A DNA stretch of 64,000 nt from Mycolicibacterium komanii (GCF_001050035.1 NZ_CVTA01000007.1:65539-129538), one strand, 5' to 3'. Positions 8,849-20,316 are shown, counted from the stretch's first letter. Notes: generated by a model from the letters alone, not told the origin. Program-made: numbers and translations.

Positions 8849-8864
8849 CACTTGACGTCAAGTG
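8849..8864. promoter_or_regulatory. perfect 16-bp palindrome upstream of the acyltransferase gene
   Basis: CACTTGACGTCAAGTG is a perfect dyad 43 bases upstream of the preferred acyltransferase start. Its size and symmetry fit a dimeric repressor such as a TetR protein. The cognate regulator is unknown and nothing adjacent is an obvious candidate. FurA is encoded divergently but its box differs. Confidence 0.5.
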
Positions 8865-9053
8865 CCGGGCGGTCCGCCTCCCCTGGCCGCAGACCCGGCA
8901 GCTTCCGAAGGGTACCAGCGGGCCCGGGCGCCGATCACGTTCGAAAATCGAGGTCGGCGCGCTGTGCGACCTCCAAAATCCTTGGTAACGAGGCGCTTCG
9001 GTGACGACAGCAACCTCATCGAAATTTCGCTCGACACGCCGTCGGACAAAGTC
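8865..9053. other. intergenic region between the acyltransferase operator and the furA promoter
   Basis: Divergent spacer of about 190 bp. No convincing gene seen. It should hold the acyltransferase promoter upstream of the palindrome; no clear -10 or -35 elements could be picked by eye. Confidence 0.35.
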
Positions 9054-9082
9054 TTGACTGAATCCAGAAAGCGGAGCATCCT
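9054..9082 (+). promoter_or_regulatory. furA promoter with FurA-type operator, leaderless
   Basis: The -35 TTGACT (9054-9059) and -10 catcct (9077-9082) are 17 bases apart, and the predicted start site falls on the GTG of furA at 9089. The segment tcttgactgaatccagaaa matches closely the AT-rich FurA-regulated furA promoter I remember from M. tuberculosis, where the mRNA is leaderless. This implies autoregulation of furA-katG by FurA. Confidence 0.7.
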
Positions 9083-9088
9083 GGCAGC

Positions 9089-9544
9089 GTGTCCATCACG
9101 CCTGACTACGCCGATCGGCTGCGCGCTGCCGACCTGCGTGTGACCCGCCCGCGGCTCGCGGTGCTGGAGGCGGTTTACGGCAATCCCCACGCCGACACCG
9201 AGACGATCTTCGGGGCGGTGCGCCGCGCCCTCCCCGACGTCTCACGGCAGGCGGTTTACGACGTGCTCGCGGCGCTCACCAGTGCCGGCCTGGTGCGACG
9301 CATCCAGCCGTCCGGTTCGGTGGCCCGGTACGAATCGCGTGTCGGCGACAACCACCACCACGTGGTGTGCCGGTCGTGCGGCGTCATCGCCGATATCGAC
9401 TGCGCCGTCGGTGAAGCGCCCTGCCTGGCGCCGTCAGATCCCGACGGCGCCCTGGACGGCTTCGTGCTCGACGAGGCCGAGGTCATCTACTGGGGCCTGT
9501 GCCCGGACTGCCTGGTGTCACAAGTTTCCCGATCACAACCGTGA
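9089..9544 (+). CDS. furA: FurA, Fur-family redox/metal-sensing repressor
   Basis: 151 residues. Represses katG and itself in mycobacteria and releases the promoter on oxidation or metal change. The winged helix spans residues 1-80, with the recognition segment SRQAVYDVLAALTSAGLVRRI. The dimerisation/metal domain carries the HHHVVCRSCG motif with the first CxxC pair and a second pair in GLCPDC near the C-terminus. The start is GTG at the predicted transcription start (leaderless). katG begins 33 bases after the stop, the conserved furA-katG order. Confidence 0.95.
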   Translation: MSITPDYADRLRAADLRVTRPRLAVLEAVYGNPHADTETIFGAVRRALPDVSRQAVYDVLAALTSAGLVRRIQPSGSVARYESRVGDNHHHVVCRSCGVIADIDCAVGEAPCLAPSDPDGALDGFVLDEAEVIYWGLCPDCLVSQVSRSQP

Positions 9545-11824
<2,280 letters not shown>

Positions 11825-11855
11825 CAGGCGAGTCTGATCGCACAATAACGAGATG

Positions 11856-11892
11856 CGACACCCCGCGGGCTCATCGGGCTCGCGGGGTGTCG
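11856..11892 (+). terminator. strong hairpin after katG
   Basis: A perfect 12-bp stem, CGACACCCCGCG (11856-11867) with CGCGGGGTGTCG (11881-11892), extended by three inner pairs, begins 32 bases after the katG stop. There is no U tract, as is common in mycobacteria. It overlaps the first codons of the longest frame for the next gene, which argues for that gene's later start. Confidence 0.7.
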
Positions 11893-12629
11893 TGCCGTCT
11901 GCGCCGTTTCTGTTGCTGTCCATCCGCGGCGAGGACGCCGCCGCCGAGGACGAGTACCGGGCGGTGATGCGCTTCGGTGGTCTGGGTGCGACGGGTGTGC
12001 GCCGGATCAATCTGCTCCACGAACCGCTGGGTTCCATCGACCTCGCCGATTGGTCGGGCATCATCCTCGGCGGCGGTCCGTACAACGTCAGCGATGCACC
12101 GGAGTCGAAATCGACGACGCAACGACGGGTCGAGGCAGAACTACTCGACTTGATCCGGCGCCTGGTGGAGGCGGACTACCCATTCCTCGGATGTTGTTAC
12201 GGCGTAGGCACGTTGGGCACCGTCATCGGGGCGGTCATCGACCGTACGTATCCGGAACCCGTCGGCGGCATGAAGATCACGGTCACCGACGCGGGTCGCG
12301 ACGATCCACTCTTCACCGACCTGCCCGATGTCTTCGATGCCTACGGCGGGCACAAGGAAGCGGCGGCGGTGCTGCCGCCCGAGGCACTGTGCCTGGCGAC
12401 CTCACCGCAATGCCCGGTGCAGGCGTTTCGGGTCGGACAGAACGTCTACGCCACACAATTCCATCCCGAGCTCGACCTGGACGGCCTCGACATCCGCCTC
12501 GATGCCTACAAGAACCATGGTTACTTCGCACCGGAGTCGGCGGAGCAGTTGAAACGTGAAGCGCGGCAATGGAAAGTGCTATTTCCGCAGACCATCCTGC
12601 GCCGATTCGTGGACCGGTATGCGCGCTGA
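11892..12629 (+). CDS. class I glutamine-amidotransferase-like protein (GMP-synthase type)
   Basis: About 245 residues. A stand-alone glutaminase-type domain: the Rossmann-like start FLLLSIRGED, the GGGPYNVSD oxyanion region, the nucleophile Cys in GCCYGVG and the catalytic His-Glu in QFHPEL near residue 195. Free-standing proteins of this kind are poorly characterised; some act on peptides or metabolites rather than GMP synthesis. The start is set at GTG 11892 because the earlier ATG at 11853 lies inside the katG terminator hairpin. The alpha/beta hydrolase gene follows within about 40 bases, so they are likely co-transcribed. Confidence 0.75.
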   Translation: MPSAPFLLLSIRGEDAAAEDEYRAVMRFGGLGATGVRRINLLHEPLGSIDLADWSGIILGGGPYNVSDAPESKSTTQRRVEAELLDLIRRLVEADYPFLGCCYGVGTLGTVIGAVIDRTYPEPVGGMKITVTDAGRDDPLFTDLPDVFDAYGGHKEAAAVLPPEALCLATSPQCPVQAFRVGQNVYATQFHPELDLDGLDIRLDAYKNHGYFAPESAEQLKREARQWKVLFPQTILRRFVDRYAR

Positions 12630-12665
12630 CGATTGGTCTTCGTGTTGCCGGGGCACTCCAGGGTG

Positions 12666-13319
12666 ATGCACACCGTCGAGTACTCCCCCGGCAGGTCCGC
12701 AGACGTCTTCGGCGATCCTGAGCAACCGACAGTCCTGATGTGGCACGGCGCCCAGACCGATTCGCGCACCGCGATGCGCCCGCTGGCCGAACGGGTGCAC
12801 GCCCACGAACTGACGGTCGTGCTGGCCGACTGGGACTCACACGCCGACGACCGCGGCCGTGCCGACCTGCTGGCGTCGGCGACATATGCCAGGAAGCACG
12901 CCGGCGACGCGCCGCTGGTCGTCGTCGGATGGTCGATGGGTGGCCTGGCGGCGGCGGGCCTGGCGATTCATGCCCGTGAGTTCCGCGTCGCTCATACCGT
13001 GTGCCTGGCGGGCGCATTCGTGGTCGCCGACCCTTTCAGCGGCGCGCCGCTGGCGGATTCGTTGGACGGTGATCCCGCGGCGTTCACGCTGTTGCACGGT
13101 GCGCACGACGACGTCGTCCCCGCGGAGGTGAGCCAGAAATTCGCCGAGACGCTCACGGGCGCGGGATGGCCGGTCACGTGCGCCGTGCTGGAGGCCGACC
13201 ACGGCTCGATCGCGGGTGCGACGTACGACCCTGCCGCCGACCGTTATTCGGCCGCGACCGATGAGGCGTCGCTGTCGGTCGCTGCGGATGTGGCGGCGCG
13301 GATCGCCGCGGTGCTCTGA
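12666..13319 (+). CDS. alpha/beta hydrolase
   Basis: 217 residues from ATG 12666. Features: the oxyanion-region LMWHGAQTDS, the nucleophile elbow GWSMGG, a Asp in LLHGAHDDVVP, and the C-terminal His in LEADHGS. It is short, with no obvious lid, like small esterases or dienelactone-hydrolase-type proteins. Substrate unknown. The frame is open back to a TTG at 12633; ATG is preferred because the family typically begins close to the VEYSPGR segment. It sits just downstream of the amidotransferase and converges with the TetR gene. Confidence 0.72.
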   Translation: MHTVEYSPGRSADVFGDPEQPTVLMWHGAQTDSRTAMRPLAERVHAHELTVVLADWDSHADDRGRADLLASATYARKHAGDAPLVVVGWSMGGLAAAGLAIHAREFRVAHTVCLAGAFVVADPFSGAPLADSLDGDPAAFTLLHGAHDDVVPAEVSQKFAETLTGAGWPVTCAVLEADHGSIAGATYDPAADRYSAATDEASLSVAADVAARIAAVL

Positions 13320-13334
13320 TCGTCACCGCGCGCA

Positions 13335-13991
13335 TCAGCAGCCGGGAGGTTTCCACCCGCGCATTGCGGCGTTCATCTGGTCGTCGTCCAGCGCGTCGAC
13401 CGCGAGACGCTCCTGACCGGGCCGGCGCCGAATGCCGTCGAGCATGATCGTGATGTAGCGACGCCACAGGTCGGGTTCGACGGGACCCGCCCATTCGCTG
13501 ACGGTGCCGGCGAGCAGGCTGAGGATCGGCATATCCGTCGATTCGATATCCGGTCGGATGTAACCGTCCTCGCGGGCGCGCTCGACGAGTTCGGAGATCG
13601 GCGGGGTGAGGCGCAGCCGGACACGCTCGACACCGCTGAGGTCGTACGCGGTGCTGAAGACCATCTCACGCAACCCACGATCGCTCGCCGTCAGCTCGCA
13701 CAGTTGCTCGACGAACGATACGAACGCTGACCACGAATCCTCTTGCTGCAGCGCTCTTTCAGCGAGGCAGACCACCTCGTCGATGGCGTCTTCGAAGACG
13801 GCTACGACCAGTTGCTCCTTACAGGGGAAGCGCCGGTAGACCGTCCCCACCCCGAGGTTCGCGTGCTTGGCGACATCGTTGAGTGTCGCTTCGAGACCTC
13901 TTTGCGCGAACAGCTCGCGAGCCGCGGCAAGCACGCGCTGACGGTTGCGCTCGGCATCCTTGCGCAGACCTCGGCACGGCTTGTCAACCAC
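13335..13991 (-). CDS. TetR-family repressor, probable regulator of the adjacent mmpS-mmpL
   Basis: 218 residues. The N-terminal HTH (RQRVLAAARELFAQRGLEATLNDVAKHANLGVGTVYRRFPCKEQLV) is a textbook TetR DNA-binding domain; the C-terminal domain is the ligand-binding and dimer part (TetR_C_33-like). It is divergent from the mmpS-mmpL pair with a 214-bp shared upstream region, the usual layout for local control of a transporter, as in the Rv0452/MmpS4-MmpL4 locus. Confidence 0.87.
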   Translation of the reverse strand: MVDKPCRGLRKDAERNRQRVLAAARELFAQRGLEATLNDVAKHANLGVGTVYRRFPCKEQLVVAVFEDAIDEVVCLAERALQQEDSWSAFVSFVEQLCELTASDRGLREMVFSTAYDLSGVERVRLRLTPPISELVERAREDGYIRPDIESTDMPILSLLAGTVSEWAGPVEPDLWRRYITIMLDGIRRRPGQERLAVDALDDDQMNAAMRGWKPPGC

Positions 13992-14205
13992 GATCGCAGC
14001 CTAAGTGATCTTTGTTACGGCCGTCCATAACCGGATTGACTCTATCCACTTTCTGGTTTTAGGTTGGCTATCTAACTCAGCGGCCATCTGGCCCGCCCTC
14101 AATCGATCGCCCCGCGAAAGGCTCGACCGTGACTGCCGCATTCGAGCATGCCGAAAACGGCGTGGACTCAACGAACCAGCGGGCCAGCGGAATTGGGCGG
14201 TCGCT
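13992..14205. promoter_or_regulatory. divergent control region between TetR and mmpS
   Basis: 214 bp. The part nearest TetR is relatively AT-rich. TTAGGTTGGCTATCTAA is an imperfect dyad with TTAG/CTAA arms and partial inner symmetry, a weak candidate operator. No clean TetR palindrome was found by eye. Confidence 0.35.
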
Positions 14206-14631
14206 GTGATCGCCGTGGTGAAGCGAGTCTGGCTGCCGGTGCTCATCGTGGCGGCCGTCACGGTCGGTGCCGTCACCGTCGCGCACTTGCGGTCCATGTT
14301 CGGTACGGACGGCGCGTTGGTGACTCCTGTCGGCTCCGACACCGCCGACAACTTCAATCCGAAGGTCGTGGTCTACGAGGTGTTCGGCGCCGCAGACACC
14401 GCGGTCATCAACTACACCGATCTCGACGGGTTGCCTCAGCGGACGGCCGAAGTGAGTCTGCCGTGGTCGTTACGGCTCGAGACCACCGTGCCGTCGGTGA
14501 TGCCGAACCTCGTCGCCCAGGGCGACGGTGAATCGATCGGCTGCCGGGTCACCGTCGACGACGAGGTGAAGGACGAGAGGACGGCGCACGGCGTGAACGC
14601 AGCGACCTACTGCCTGGTGAAGGCGGCATGA
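14206..14631 (+). CDS. MmpS-family membrane protein
   Basis: About 141 residues from GTG 14206, the normal MmpS length. One N-terminal span ([18 protein letters not shown]) precedes an extracytoplasmic beta-rich domain containing VVYEVFG, INYTD, LPWS and a paired Cys ([11 protein letters not shown] ... ATYCLVKAA), the pattern of the MmpS family. MmpS proteins assist the MmpL transporter encoded next to them. Its TGA overlaps the mmpL ATG (ATGA), showing translational coupling. The frame is open much further upstream, but that part has no family similarity. Confidence 0.85.
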   Translation: MIAVVKRVWLPVLIVAAVTVGAVTVAHLRSMFGTDGALVTPVGSDTADNFNPKVVVYEVFGAADTAVINYTDLDGLPQRTAEVSLPWSLRLETTVPSVMPNLVAQGDGESIGCRVTVDDEVKDERTAHGVNAATYCLVKAA

Positions 14632-17540
14632 GCACGGTCGGCGAAGAGACTTCCACTGACGCGATGCCGCGGTCGCGGCACCAGAAGCGCCCCGGGATCG
14701 CGAAGTTCATTCGCATGTTCGCTGTTCCGATCGTCGTCGCCTGGGTGGTGATCGTCGGGCTGTTGAACACCGTGGTCCCGCAGCTCGAAGACGTCGGCGA
14801 GCTGCGCGCCGCGGCGATGAGCCCCAAGGATGCGCCGTCGTTCCTCGCGACGAAGCGCGTCGGCAAGGTGTTCGAGGAGTACGACACGAGCAGCTCGGTG
14901 ATGATCGTGCTCGAGGGCGACGACCCCTTGGGCGCCGACGCACACGTGTACTACGACGACCTGGTTCGTAAGCTGCGTGCGGACAAGACGCACGTCCAGC
15001 ACGTTCAGGATTTCTGGGGTGACACCCTGACTGCCTCCGGCGCGCAGAGCGTCGACGGCAAGGCCGCCTACGTGCAGGTGTACATCGCCGGCGACCAAGG
15101 TGAATCGCTTGCGAACGAGTCGGTGGAAGCCGTGCGCACCCTGATCGACGAGTCCAACCCGCCACCCGGCGTCGGCGCGTATGTGACGGGGCCGGCGGCG
15201 ACCTCGACGGATCAGCGTGCCATCGGCGACGCGAGCATGAAAACCATTGAGGCCCTGACCTTCGCGATCATCATCGTGATGCTGCTGCTCGTTTACCGGT
15301 CGGTGGTGACGGTGGTTGTCACGATGAGCATGGTCGTGGTGGGTCTCATGTCCGCCCGCGGCATTGTCGCCTTCCTCGGCTATCACGAGATCTTCGGGCT
15401 GACCACCTTCGCGGCCAACATGGTGGTAACGCTGGCGATTGCCGCGGCCACCGACTACGCGATCTTCCTCATCGGCCGCTACCAGGAGGCGCGGCGAAAC
15501 GGCGAGGACCGGGAATCGGCGTATTACACGATGTTTCACGGCACGGCGCATGTCGTGTTGGCCTCTGGCCTCACCATCGCCGGCGCGTCGTTGTGTCTGC
15601 ACTTCACCCGGCTGCCCTACTTCCAGACGATGGGCTTCCCGCTGTCCATCGGTATGACGATCGTGGTGGCCGCCGGCCTCACGCTCGGACCGGCCGTGAT
15701 CTCGATCGTCACTCGCTTCGGCAACATCCTCGAACCCAAGCGGTGGAAGCGGGCGCGCGGCTGGCGGCGTATCGGTGCCGCGACGGTGCGGTGGCCGGGC
15801 GCCGTCCTCGTGCTGGCCGTCGTGCTCGCGCTGGTCGGTCTGCTGGCCCTGCCTGGTTATCACACCACCTACAACGACCGCATCTATCTGCCCGACGACG
15901 TGCCCGCGAACGTCGGTTATGCCGCAGCGGACCGGCACTTCTCCGATGCCAAGATGAATCCGGAGTTGATCATGGTGGAGGCCGACCATGATCTGCGAAA
16001 CCCGGCCGACTTCCTGGTGATCGACAAGATCGCCAAGGCGATGGTCCGGGTGCACGGCATCGCGCAAGTCCAGACGATCACCCGTCCGGACGGCAAACCG
16101 ATCGAGCACGCGTCGTTGGCCTACACCATCAGCCAAAGCGGCACAACGCAACTGATGAACAACGACAACCAGCAGGCCGTCCTGGAGAACAACCTCAAAC
16201 AGGCGGACGACCTGCAGGTGAGCATCGACTCGATGACCGAGATGTATGACGTCAGTCTGCAGTTGGCCGACGTGAGCCGGCGGATGGCCGACAAGATGAA
16301 AAACACCTCGATGAATCTCAACGAGGTCCGTGATCACCTCGCCGACTTCGACGACCAGTTCCGTCCGCTGCGCAACTACTTCTACTGGGAGCCACACTGC
16401 TTCAACATCCCGATGTGCTGGGGGCTGCGCTCGATCTTCGACAGCCTCGACGGGGTGAGCCAGATGTCGCTGGACTTCCAAGACATCGTTCCGGACATGG
16501 AGCGCATGGCCGAGTTGACGCCTCGGATGGCCGCGGTGATGCCGGCGCAGATTCAGACGCTGAAGAACCAGAAACAGATGATACTCAACCAGTATCAGGC
16601 GCAGAAGGCGCAGCAGGACCAGGCCATGGCGCTGCAGGACAACGCGACGGCCATGGGACAGGCATTCGACCAAGCGCGTAACGACGACACCTTCTACCTT
16701 CCGCCCGAGGCGTTCGAGACCGCAGATTTCAAGCGCGGGATCAAGCTGTTCCTGTCGCCCGACGGACATGCGGTCAGGTTCACCGTGTTCCATCAGGGCG
16801 ACCCGCTGAGCGAAGAAGGCACGTCGCACATCGAGCCGCTGCGCATCGCGGCGGCGGATGCCATCAAGGGCACGCCGCTCGAAGGATCGACCGTCTACGT
16901 CGGTGGTAGCGCCGCCACGTACAAGGACATGCAGCAGGGCGCCGATTACGACCTGCTGATCGCGGCGACCGCGGCGCTCATCCTGATCTTCATCATCATG
17001 GTCGTGCTCACTCGCGCCATCGCGGCCGCTGCGGTCATCGTAGGGACGGTGGTACTCAGTCTCGGTACGTCGTTTGGGCTGTCAGTGCTGTTGTGGCAGC
17101 ACATCATTGGGATTCCGCTGCACTGGATGGTGCTGCCGCTGTCGGTCATCGTGCTGCTGGCGGTCGGCGCCGACTACAACCTCCTGCTGGTATCGCGGAT
17201 GAAGGAAGAGATACACGCCGGCCTGAACACCGGGATCATCCGGTCGATGGCGGGCACCGGATCCGTGGTCACCTCGGCGGGCCTGGTGTTCGCGTTCACA
17301 ATGGCCGGAATGGCGGTCAGCAAGATGATCGTCATCGGCCAGGTGGGCACGACCATCGGCCTCGGGTTGCTGTTCGACACACTGGTCGTGCGTTCGCTGA
17401 TGACGCCTTCGTTCGCTGCGCTGCTCGGCCGCTGGTTCTGGTGGCCGCAGCGCGTGCGACAGCGCCCGGTGCCGCAGCCCTGGCCGCGCGGCGACGTAAA
17501 TGCCGAAACCGCGGGCGACGACATGACCTTCGCGCGCTGA
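14628..17540 (+). CDS. MmpL-family RND transporter
   Basis: 970 residues, typical MmpL length. First span near residue 30, a periplasmic loop, five spans (about 205-390), a long second loop (residues about 420-760) with two Cys in a coiled-coil-like stretch ([11 protein letters not shown]), then five to six spans to the C-terminus. The Asp-Tyr pairs typical of MmpL proton relay are visible: [11 protein letters not shown] in the first half and [15 protein letters not shown] in the second. Exports envelope lipids or siderophores in the family; the substrate cannot be named. Forms an operon with mmpS under probable TetR control. Confidence 0.93.
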   Translation: MSTVGEETSTDAMPRSRHQKRPGIAKFIRMFAVPIVVAWVVIVGLLNTVVPQLEDVGELRAAAMSPKDAPSFLATKRVGKVFEEYDTSSSVMIVLEGDDPLGADAHVYYDDLVRKLRADKTHVQHVQDFWGDTLTASGAQSVDGKAAYVQVYIAGDQGESLANESVEAVRTLIDESNPPPGVGAYVTGPAATSTDQRAIGDASMKTIEALTFAIIIVMLLLVYRSVVTVVVTMSMVVVGLMSARGIVAFLGYHEIFGLTTFAANMVVTLAIAAATDYAIFLIGRYQEARRNGEDRESAYYTMFHGTAHVVLASGLTIAGASLCLHFTRLPYFQTMGFPLSIGMTIVVAAGLTLGPAVISIVTRFGNILEPKRWKRARGWRRIGAATVRWPGAVLVLAVVLALVGLLALPGYHTTYNDRIYLPDDVPANVGYAAADRHFSDAKMNPELIMVEADHDLRNPADFLVIDKIAKAMVRVHGIAQVQTITRPDGKPIEHASLAYTISQSGTTQLMNNDNQQAVLENNLKQADDLQVSIDSMTEMYDVSLQLADVSRRMADKMKNTSMNLNEVRDHLADFDDQFRPLRNYFYWEPHCFNIPMCWGLRSIFDSLDGVSQMSLDFQDIVPDMERMAELTPRMAAVMPAQIQTLKNQKQMILNQYQAQKAQQDQAMALQDNATAMGQAFDQARNDDTFYLPPEAFETADFKRGIKLFLSPDGHAVRFTVFHQGDPLSEEGTSHIEPLRIAAADAIKGTPLEGSTVYVGGSAATYKDMQQGADYDLLIAATAALILIFIIMVVLTRAIAAAAVIVGTVVLSLGTSFGLSVLLWQHIIGIPLHWMVLPLSVIVLLAVGADYNLLLVSRMKEEIHAGLNTGIIRSMAGTGSVVTSAGLVFAFTMAGMAVSKMIVIGQVGTTIGLGLLFDTLVVRSLMTPSFAALLGRWFWWPQRVRQRPVPQPWPRGDVNAETAGDDMTFAR

Positions 17541-17554
17541 CCGTTGGTGTCGGC

Positions 17555-17932
17555 TCACTCCGCGGTGTCGATGCGGTGAGCCCACCGCAGGTGGCCGCCA
17601 CCCATATCGGCGCACACGAACGCCACCCCGTCGGAGCCTTGAGCCGACGCGTTCTGTTCGGTGCAGTCCATCGCGACGTTGTGAATACCGATGAGCGGTC
17701 CGGCGGGTGTCCACACGCCCACCCTGTTGCAGACGAATGTCGCGCCGTCGGGACCGAGCCCGTAGTTGAAGTACTTGCCGGGCTTGCACGGCGCTCCCCC
17801 GACGACGTTTCGGGCGACGTTGGGCACGCAATCGGCGGAATAGCAGACCGCCGACGCTTCCGGAGCGAAGGCGATCAGCCCGGTGGCTGCCGTCATGGCC
17901 GCGGTCAACGCGGCTATGTGTGAGCGCACCAT
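17555..17932 (-). CDS. small secreted Cys-containing protein, function unknown
   Basis: 125 residues. Sec signal peptide of about 28 residues ending near PEASA-VCYS. The mature part has six cysteines (CYSADC, GAPC, TFVC, MDC, AFVC) and short Trp/Gly-rich strands such as GVWTPAGPLIG and GGGHLRWAHRID. No family recognised. It converges with mmpL (stops about 15 bases apart) and diverges from the MBL-fold gene. Confidence 0.7.
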   Translation of the reverse strand: MVRSHIAALTAAMTAATGLIAFAPEASAVCYSADCVPNVARNVVGGAPCKPGKYFNYGLGPDGATFVCNRVGVWTPAGPLIGIHNVAMDCTEQNASAQGSDGVAFVCADMGGGHLRWAHRIDTAE

Positions 17933-17976
17933 GTTCCGATGGTGACACTTCGCCGCGAAGTTTTGTCAGGAATCAC

Positions 17977-18007
17977 TTGACCTCAACAATGGTTCAGGTC
18001 GCAGAGT
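17977..18007 (+). promoter_or_regulatory. MerR/SoxR-type promoter with 20-bp dyad in a 19-bp spacer
   Basis: -35 TTGACC (17977-17982) and a candidate -10 CAGAGT (18002-18007) are 19 bases apart. The spacer region holds ACCTCAACAATGGTTCAGGT (17980-17999), an 8-4-8 dyad with one mismatch that resembles SoxR boxes. The predicted start falls on the ATG at 18014, giving a leaderless mRNA. Overlong spacers with an internal dyad are the hallmark of MerR-family activation; no merR gene is visible nearby. Confidence 0.5.
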
Positions 18008-18013
18008 CGGTAC

Positions 18014-18676
18014 ATGACTAGCTCAACGACGCAGGAACTGACCCGACTACGCGACGACCTGTGGCAGACCCGAATGGACACGCCGTTCCCCGGGCTCACC
18101 ACACACGCGTATCTGTGGCGCGGTCCGCGCGGCAACGTGCTGTTCTACAGCCCGGCCACCGGGGCCGATTTCGATGCCATCGACGCTCTCGGTGGGGTCA
18201 GCGCACAGTATCTGTCGCATTTGGACGAGGCCGGCCCGAACCTGGCTCGGATCGCGGAGCGGTTCGGGCGGCGGTTGCACGCGCCGTCCGCGGAACTGGA
18301 GGCGATCACCAAGCACGCCGGCGTCGACGTGGCCATCGGTGATGTGCGGCACGTCGACGACAACGGTGTCGAGGTGGTTCCCACCCCGGGCCATTCGCCC
18401 GGCAGCACAAGCTATCTCGTGACCGGTGTGACCGGCGAGCGATACCTGTTCACCGGCGACACCATGTTCCCCACGGCCTCGGGTACGTGGTCGACATTCC
18501 TGGTGCCGGGCCGCGGCGACGCCGGTCAGCTGCGAGCGAGTGTGGAACTGCTGGGCACCGTCAACCCAGACCTGGTGATCTCCAGCGCGTTCGGTGGCGA
18601 GACGGCGTGGGCGGCCGTCGATTCGCGGTCGTGGGCCGACTGCGTGGCACAGGCGCTGGCGACCGTACCGTCATAG
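18014..18676 (+). CDS. MBL-fold hydrolase-like protein with an altered metal motif
   Basis: 220 residues. Metallo-beta-lactamase fold features: the strand NVLFYSPATGADFDAI, the TPGHSPGSTSYLV motif with a metal-type His, and FTGDTMFP with the bridging Asp. The canonical HxHxDH motif is not present; the equivalent place reads YLSHLDEAGPN, keeping only His and Asp in an unusual order. It may bind one metal or none, so hydrolase activity is uncertain. Sits alone behind a MerR-type promoter. Confidence 0.7.
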   Translation: MTSSTTQELTRLRDDLWQTRMDTPFPGLTTHAYLWRGPRGNVLFYSPATGADFDAIDALGGVSAQYLSHLDEAGPNLARIAERFGRRLHAPSAELEAITKHAGVDVAIGDVRHVDDNGVEVVPTPGHSPGSTSYLVTGVTGERYLFTGDTMFPTASGTWSTFLVPGRGDAGQLRASVELLGTVNPDLVISSAFGGETAWAAVDSRSWADCVAQALATVPS

Positions 18677-18800
18677 CGGGTCTGCCATGGGCTGTGGCGG
18701 CCCTCGGGTCGATTGAAACTGATGACGATTCTCGCCGCTTTTCGTCGCTGGTTTCACATGCGGCGTCGGCTGTGACGGGTGCTGGTGCGTCACTCCCCCG

Positions 18801-19526
18801 TCAGCTCGCGGTCAAGTCATCGGTGTGCCCGGCTTCGAGCCGCGGCCAGTGAGAGATCGGTCGTCCGTTGCTGCGCATGGGTTGACAGTCGTCTGCGAGC
18901 GGGTATATCGGCCAGCCCGCCGGCGAGTCCTCCCACGCTTCCTGGCGCCCGTACACGGCGAGGTCCATCAGCGCGAGGCTGTAGTCCATGACTTCGACGC
19001 CGCGGCGAGTCGTCCAGTAGGTCTCGAAGACGCGGTCACCGTCGCGCAGATAGCAGACCAGATGCATGAGGTTTTTCTGGCGTCCCAGGAGCAGGGTATC
19101 GAGTGAGTCCTGCGCCGAGTACCACGGCATCTGCCACCCCATGAAGTCGCGGTAGCGTCGGCTCTCGTCGTAGGGCCCTTGGCAGAACACCGCGTAGGTG
19201 ATGTCCCGCGAGTGAAGGTAGGACAGCTCGGCGACCTGGCTGGCGCACCACGTGCAGCCCTCGCACTGCTCGGGTGCCGGGTGGCCCGGGTGCCACATGA
19301 AGTAGTAGGCAATCAGCTGGGAGCGGCCCTCGAACGCGTCGAGTAAGGTAACTGGTCCGTCTGGACCGACAAGCGTTGTGGTGCTGTTGATTGCGACCAT
19401 CGGAAGGCGTCGGCGGGCGGCGGCTATCGCGTCGCCTTCGCGGGTGTGGGCCTTCTCCCGGACTCGCAGCGCGTCGATCTCGGCCTGCCACGCCGCGCGG
19501 TCGACGACAGCGGGCTTCGCGGTCAT
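18801..19526 (-). CDS. DUF899 family thioredoxin-like protein
   Basis: 241 residues from ATG 19526. The DUF899 pattern is visible: RREKAHTREGDA near the start, FEGRSQLIAYYFMWHPG, the Cys-containing CEGCTWCASQVAEL, YAVFCQGP, and the late MDYSLALMDLAVYGRQE. DUF899 proteins have a thioredoxin-like fold and are often encoded beside ArsR regulators; their reaction is not known. The start overlaps the stop of the upstream ArsR-SRPBCC gene as ATGA, so the two are translationally coupled. An upstream in-frame start at 19574 would lie inside that gene. Confidence 0.83.
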   Translation of the reverse strand: MTAKPAVVDRAAWQAEIDALRVREKAHTREGDAIAAARRRLPMVAINSTTTLVGPDGPVTLLDAFEGRSQLIAYYFMWHPGHPAPEQCEGCTWCASQVAELSYLHSRDITYAVFCQGPYDESRRYRDFMGWQMPWYSAQDSLDTLLLGRQKNLMHLVCYLRDGDRVFETYWTTRRGVEVMDYSLALMDLAVYGRQEAWEDSPAGWPIYPLADDCQPMRSNGRPISHWPRLEAGHTDDLTAS

Positions 19527-20299
19527 GCCGCCGCCTCGAGTTCGCTCTTGAGGTTGGCCAGCTTCCACGGCCATCCGCCGGAGATCAAGCCGCGCACAGT
19601 GCTTTCCGGCGGGAAATCGTCGTGCACGACCGTCAGCTTCACTTGACCGTCCTCGACCGGTTCGATGTCAAAGGTGACCTTCGACCTCTGTTCGGTCGCA
19701 GCCTTCTTCACCACGTCTTCATCGAGGCCCAGGGTCGCCAGTTCGGGTACGAAGGTGTGGAAGGTGAACGCGAGCCTGCGATACGGCTCCGATTCGAGGA
19801 TCACCTGCTCCGAGTCCTTGATCTCCAGGCCGCTGCAGTCGGACCATACGTACTCGGAACCTTTTTTGAAATCCGACACCAACGCGTGGCCCATGTACCG
19901 GTTGGAGAACGCGGGGTCGGTGATGGCCTGCCATAGGCGTTCGGGTGTAGTGCGGATGTAAGTGACGTAGACGAACTCGCTGCTGCTCATCGGGTGGGTC
20001 TCCAATGCTGTCTTGAGGTCCGCGAGCGCCTGCACGCGCGCGCGGTCGTATCGAGTGATCCAGCGGTCGGCGATCGCATTGATCGGTTCTGCGTTGAGGT
20101 AGTGCAGCTTCTCCCGTCCTCGCCACTTGGTGGTGATGAGGTTGGCCGCTTCGAGCACGGCGAGGTGCTTGCTCACCGACTGGCGAGCCATCGACAACCC
20201 CGAGCACAGCTCCCGCAGTGACTGGCCGTTGCGGTCGTTGAGGCTATCGAGAAGCAAACGCCGGTTCGGGTCGGCTAGCGCTTTGAATACGTCGTCCAT
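19523..20299 (-). CDS. ArsR-type HTH fused to an AHSA1/SRPBCC domain
   Basis: 258 residues from ATG 20299, chosen because AGGG precedes it; the longer frame from 20371 would run through two dyad operators. Residues 1-100 are an ArsR winged helix (DDVFKALADPNRRLLLDSL, MARQSVSKHLAVLEAANLI). Residues 105-258 are an AHSA1-like SRPBCC domain (IRTTPERLWQAITDPAFSNRYMGH, TEQRSKVTFDIEPVEDG, GGWPWKLANLKSELE). Separate ArsR and AHSA1 genes are common neighbours; here one polypeptide combines DNA binding and a putative ligand pocket. It probably represses its own operon with the DUF899 gene. Confidence 0.85.
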   Translation of the reverse strand: MDDVFKALADPNRRLLLDSLNDRNGQSLRELCSGLSMARQSVSKHLAVLEAANLITTKWRGREKLHYLNAEPINAIADRWITRYDRARVQALADLKTALETHPMSSSEFVYVTYIRTTPERLWQAITDPAFSNRYMGHALVSDFKKGSEYVWSDCSGLEIKDSEQVILESEPYRRLAFTFHTFVPELATLGLDEDVVKKAATEQRSKVTFDIEPVEDGQVKLTVVHDDFPPESTVRGLISGGWPWKLANLKSELEAAA

Positions 20300-20316
20300 C
20301 CCTGCCGCCTGGTTAT

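Noticed and set aside
14607..16829. A 740-codon minus-strand frame antisense to mmpL
   Set aside because: His/Arg-rich artefact opposite a clear MmpL gene.
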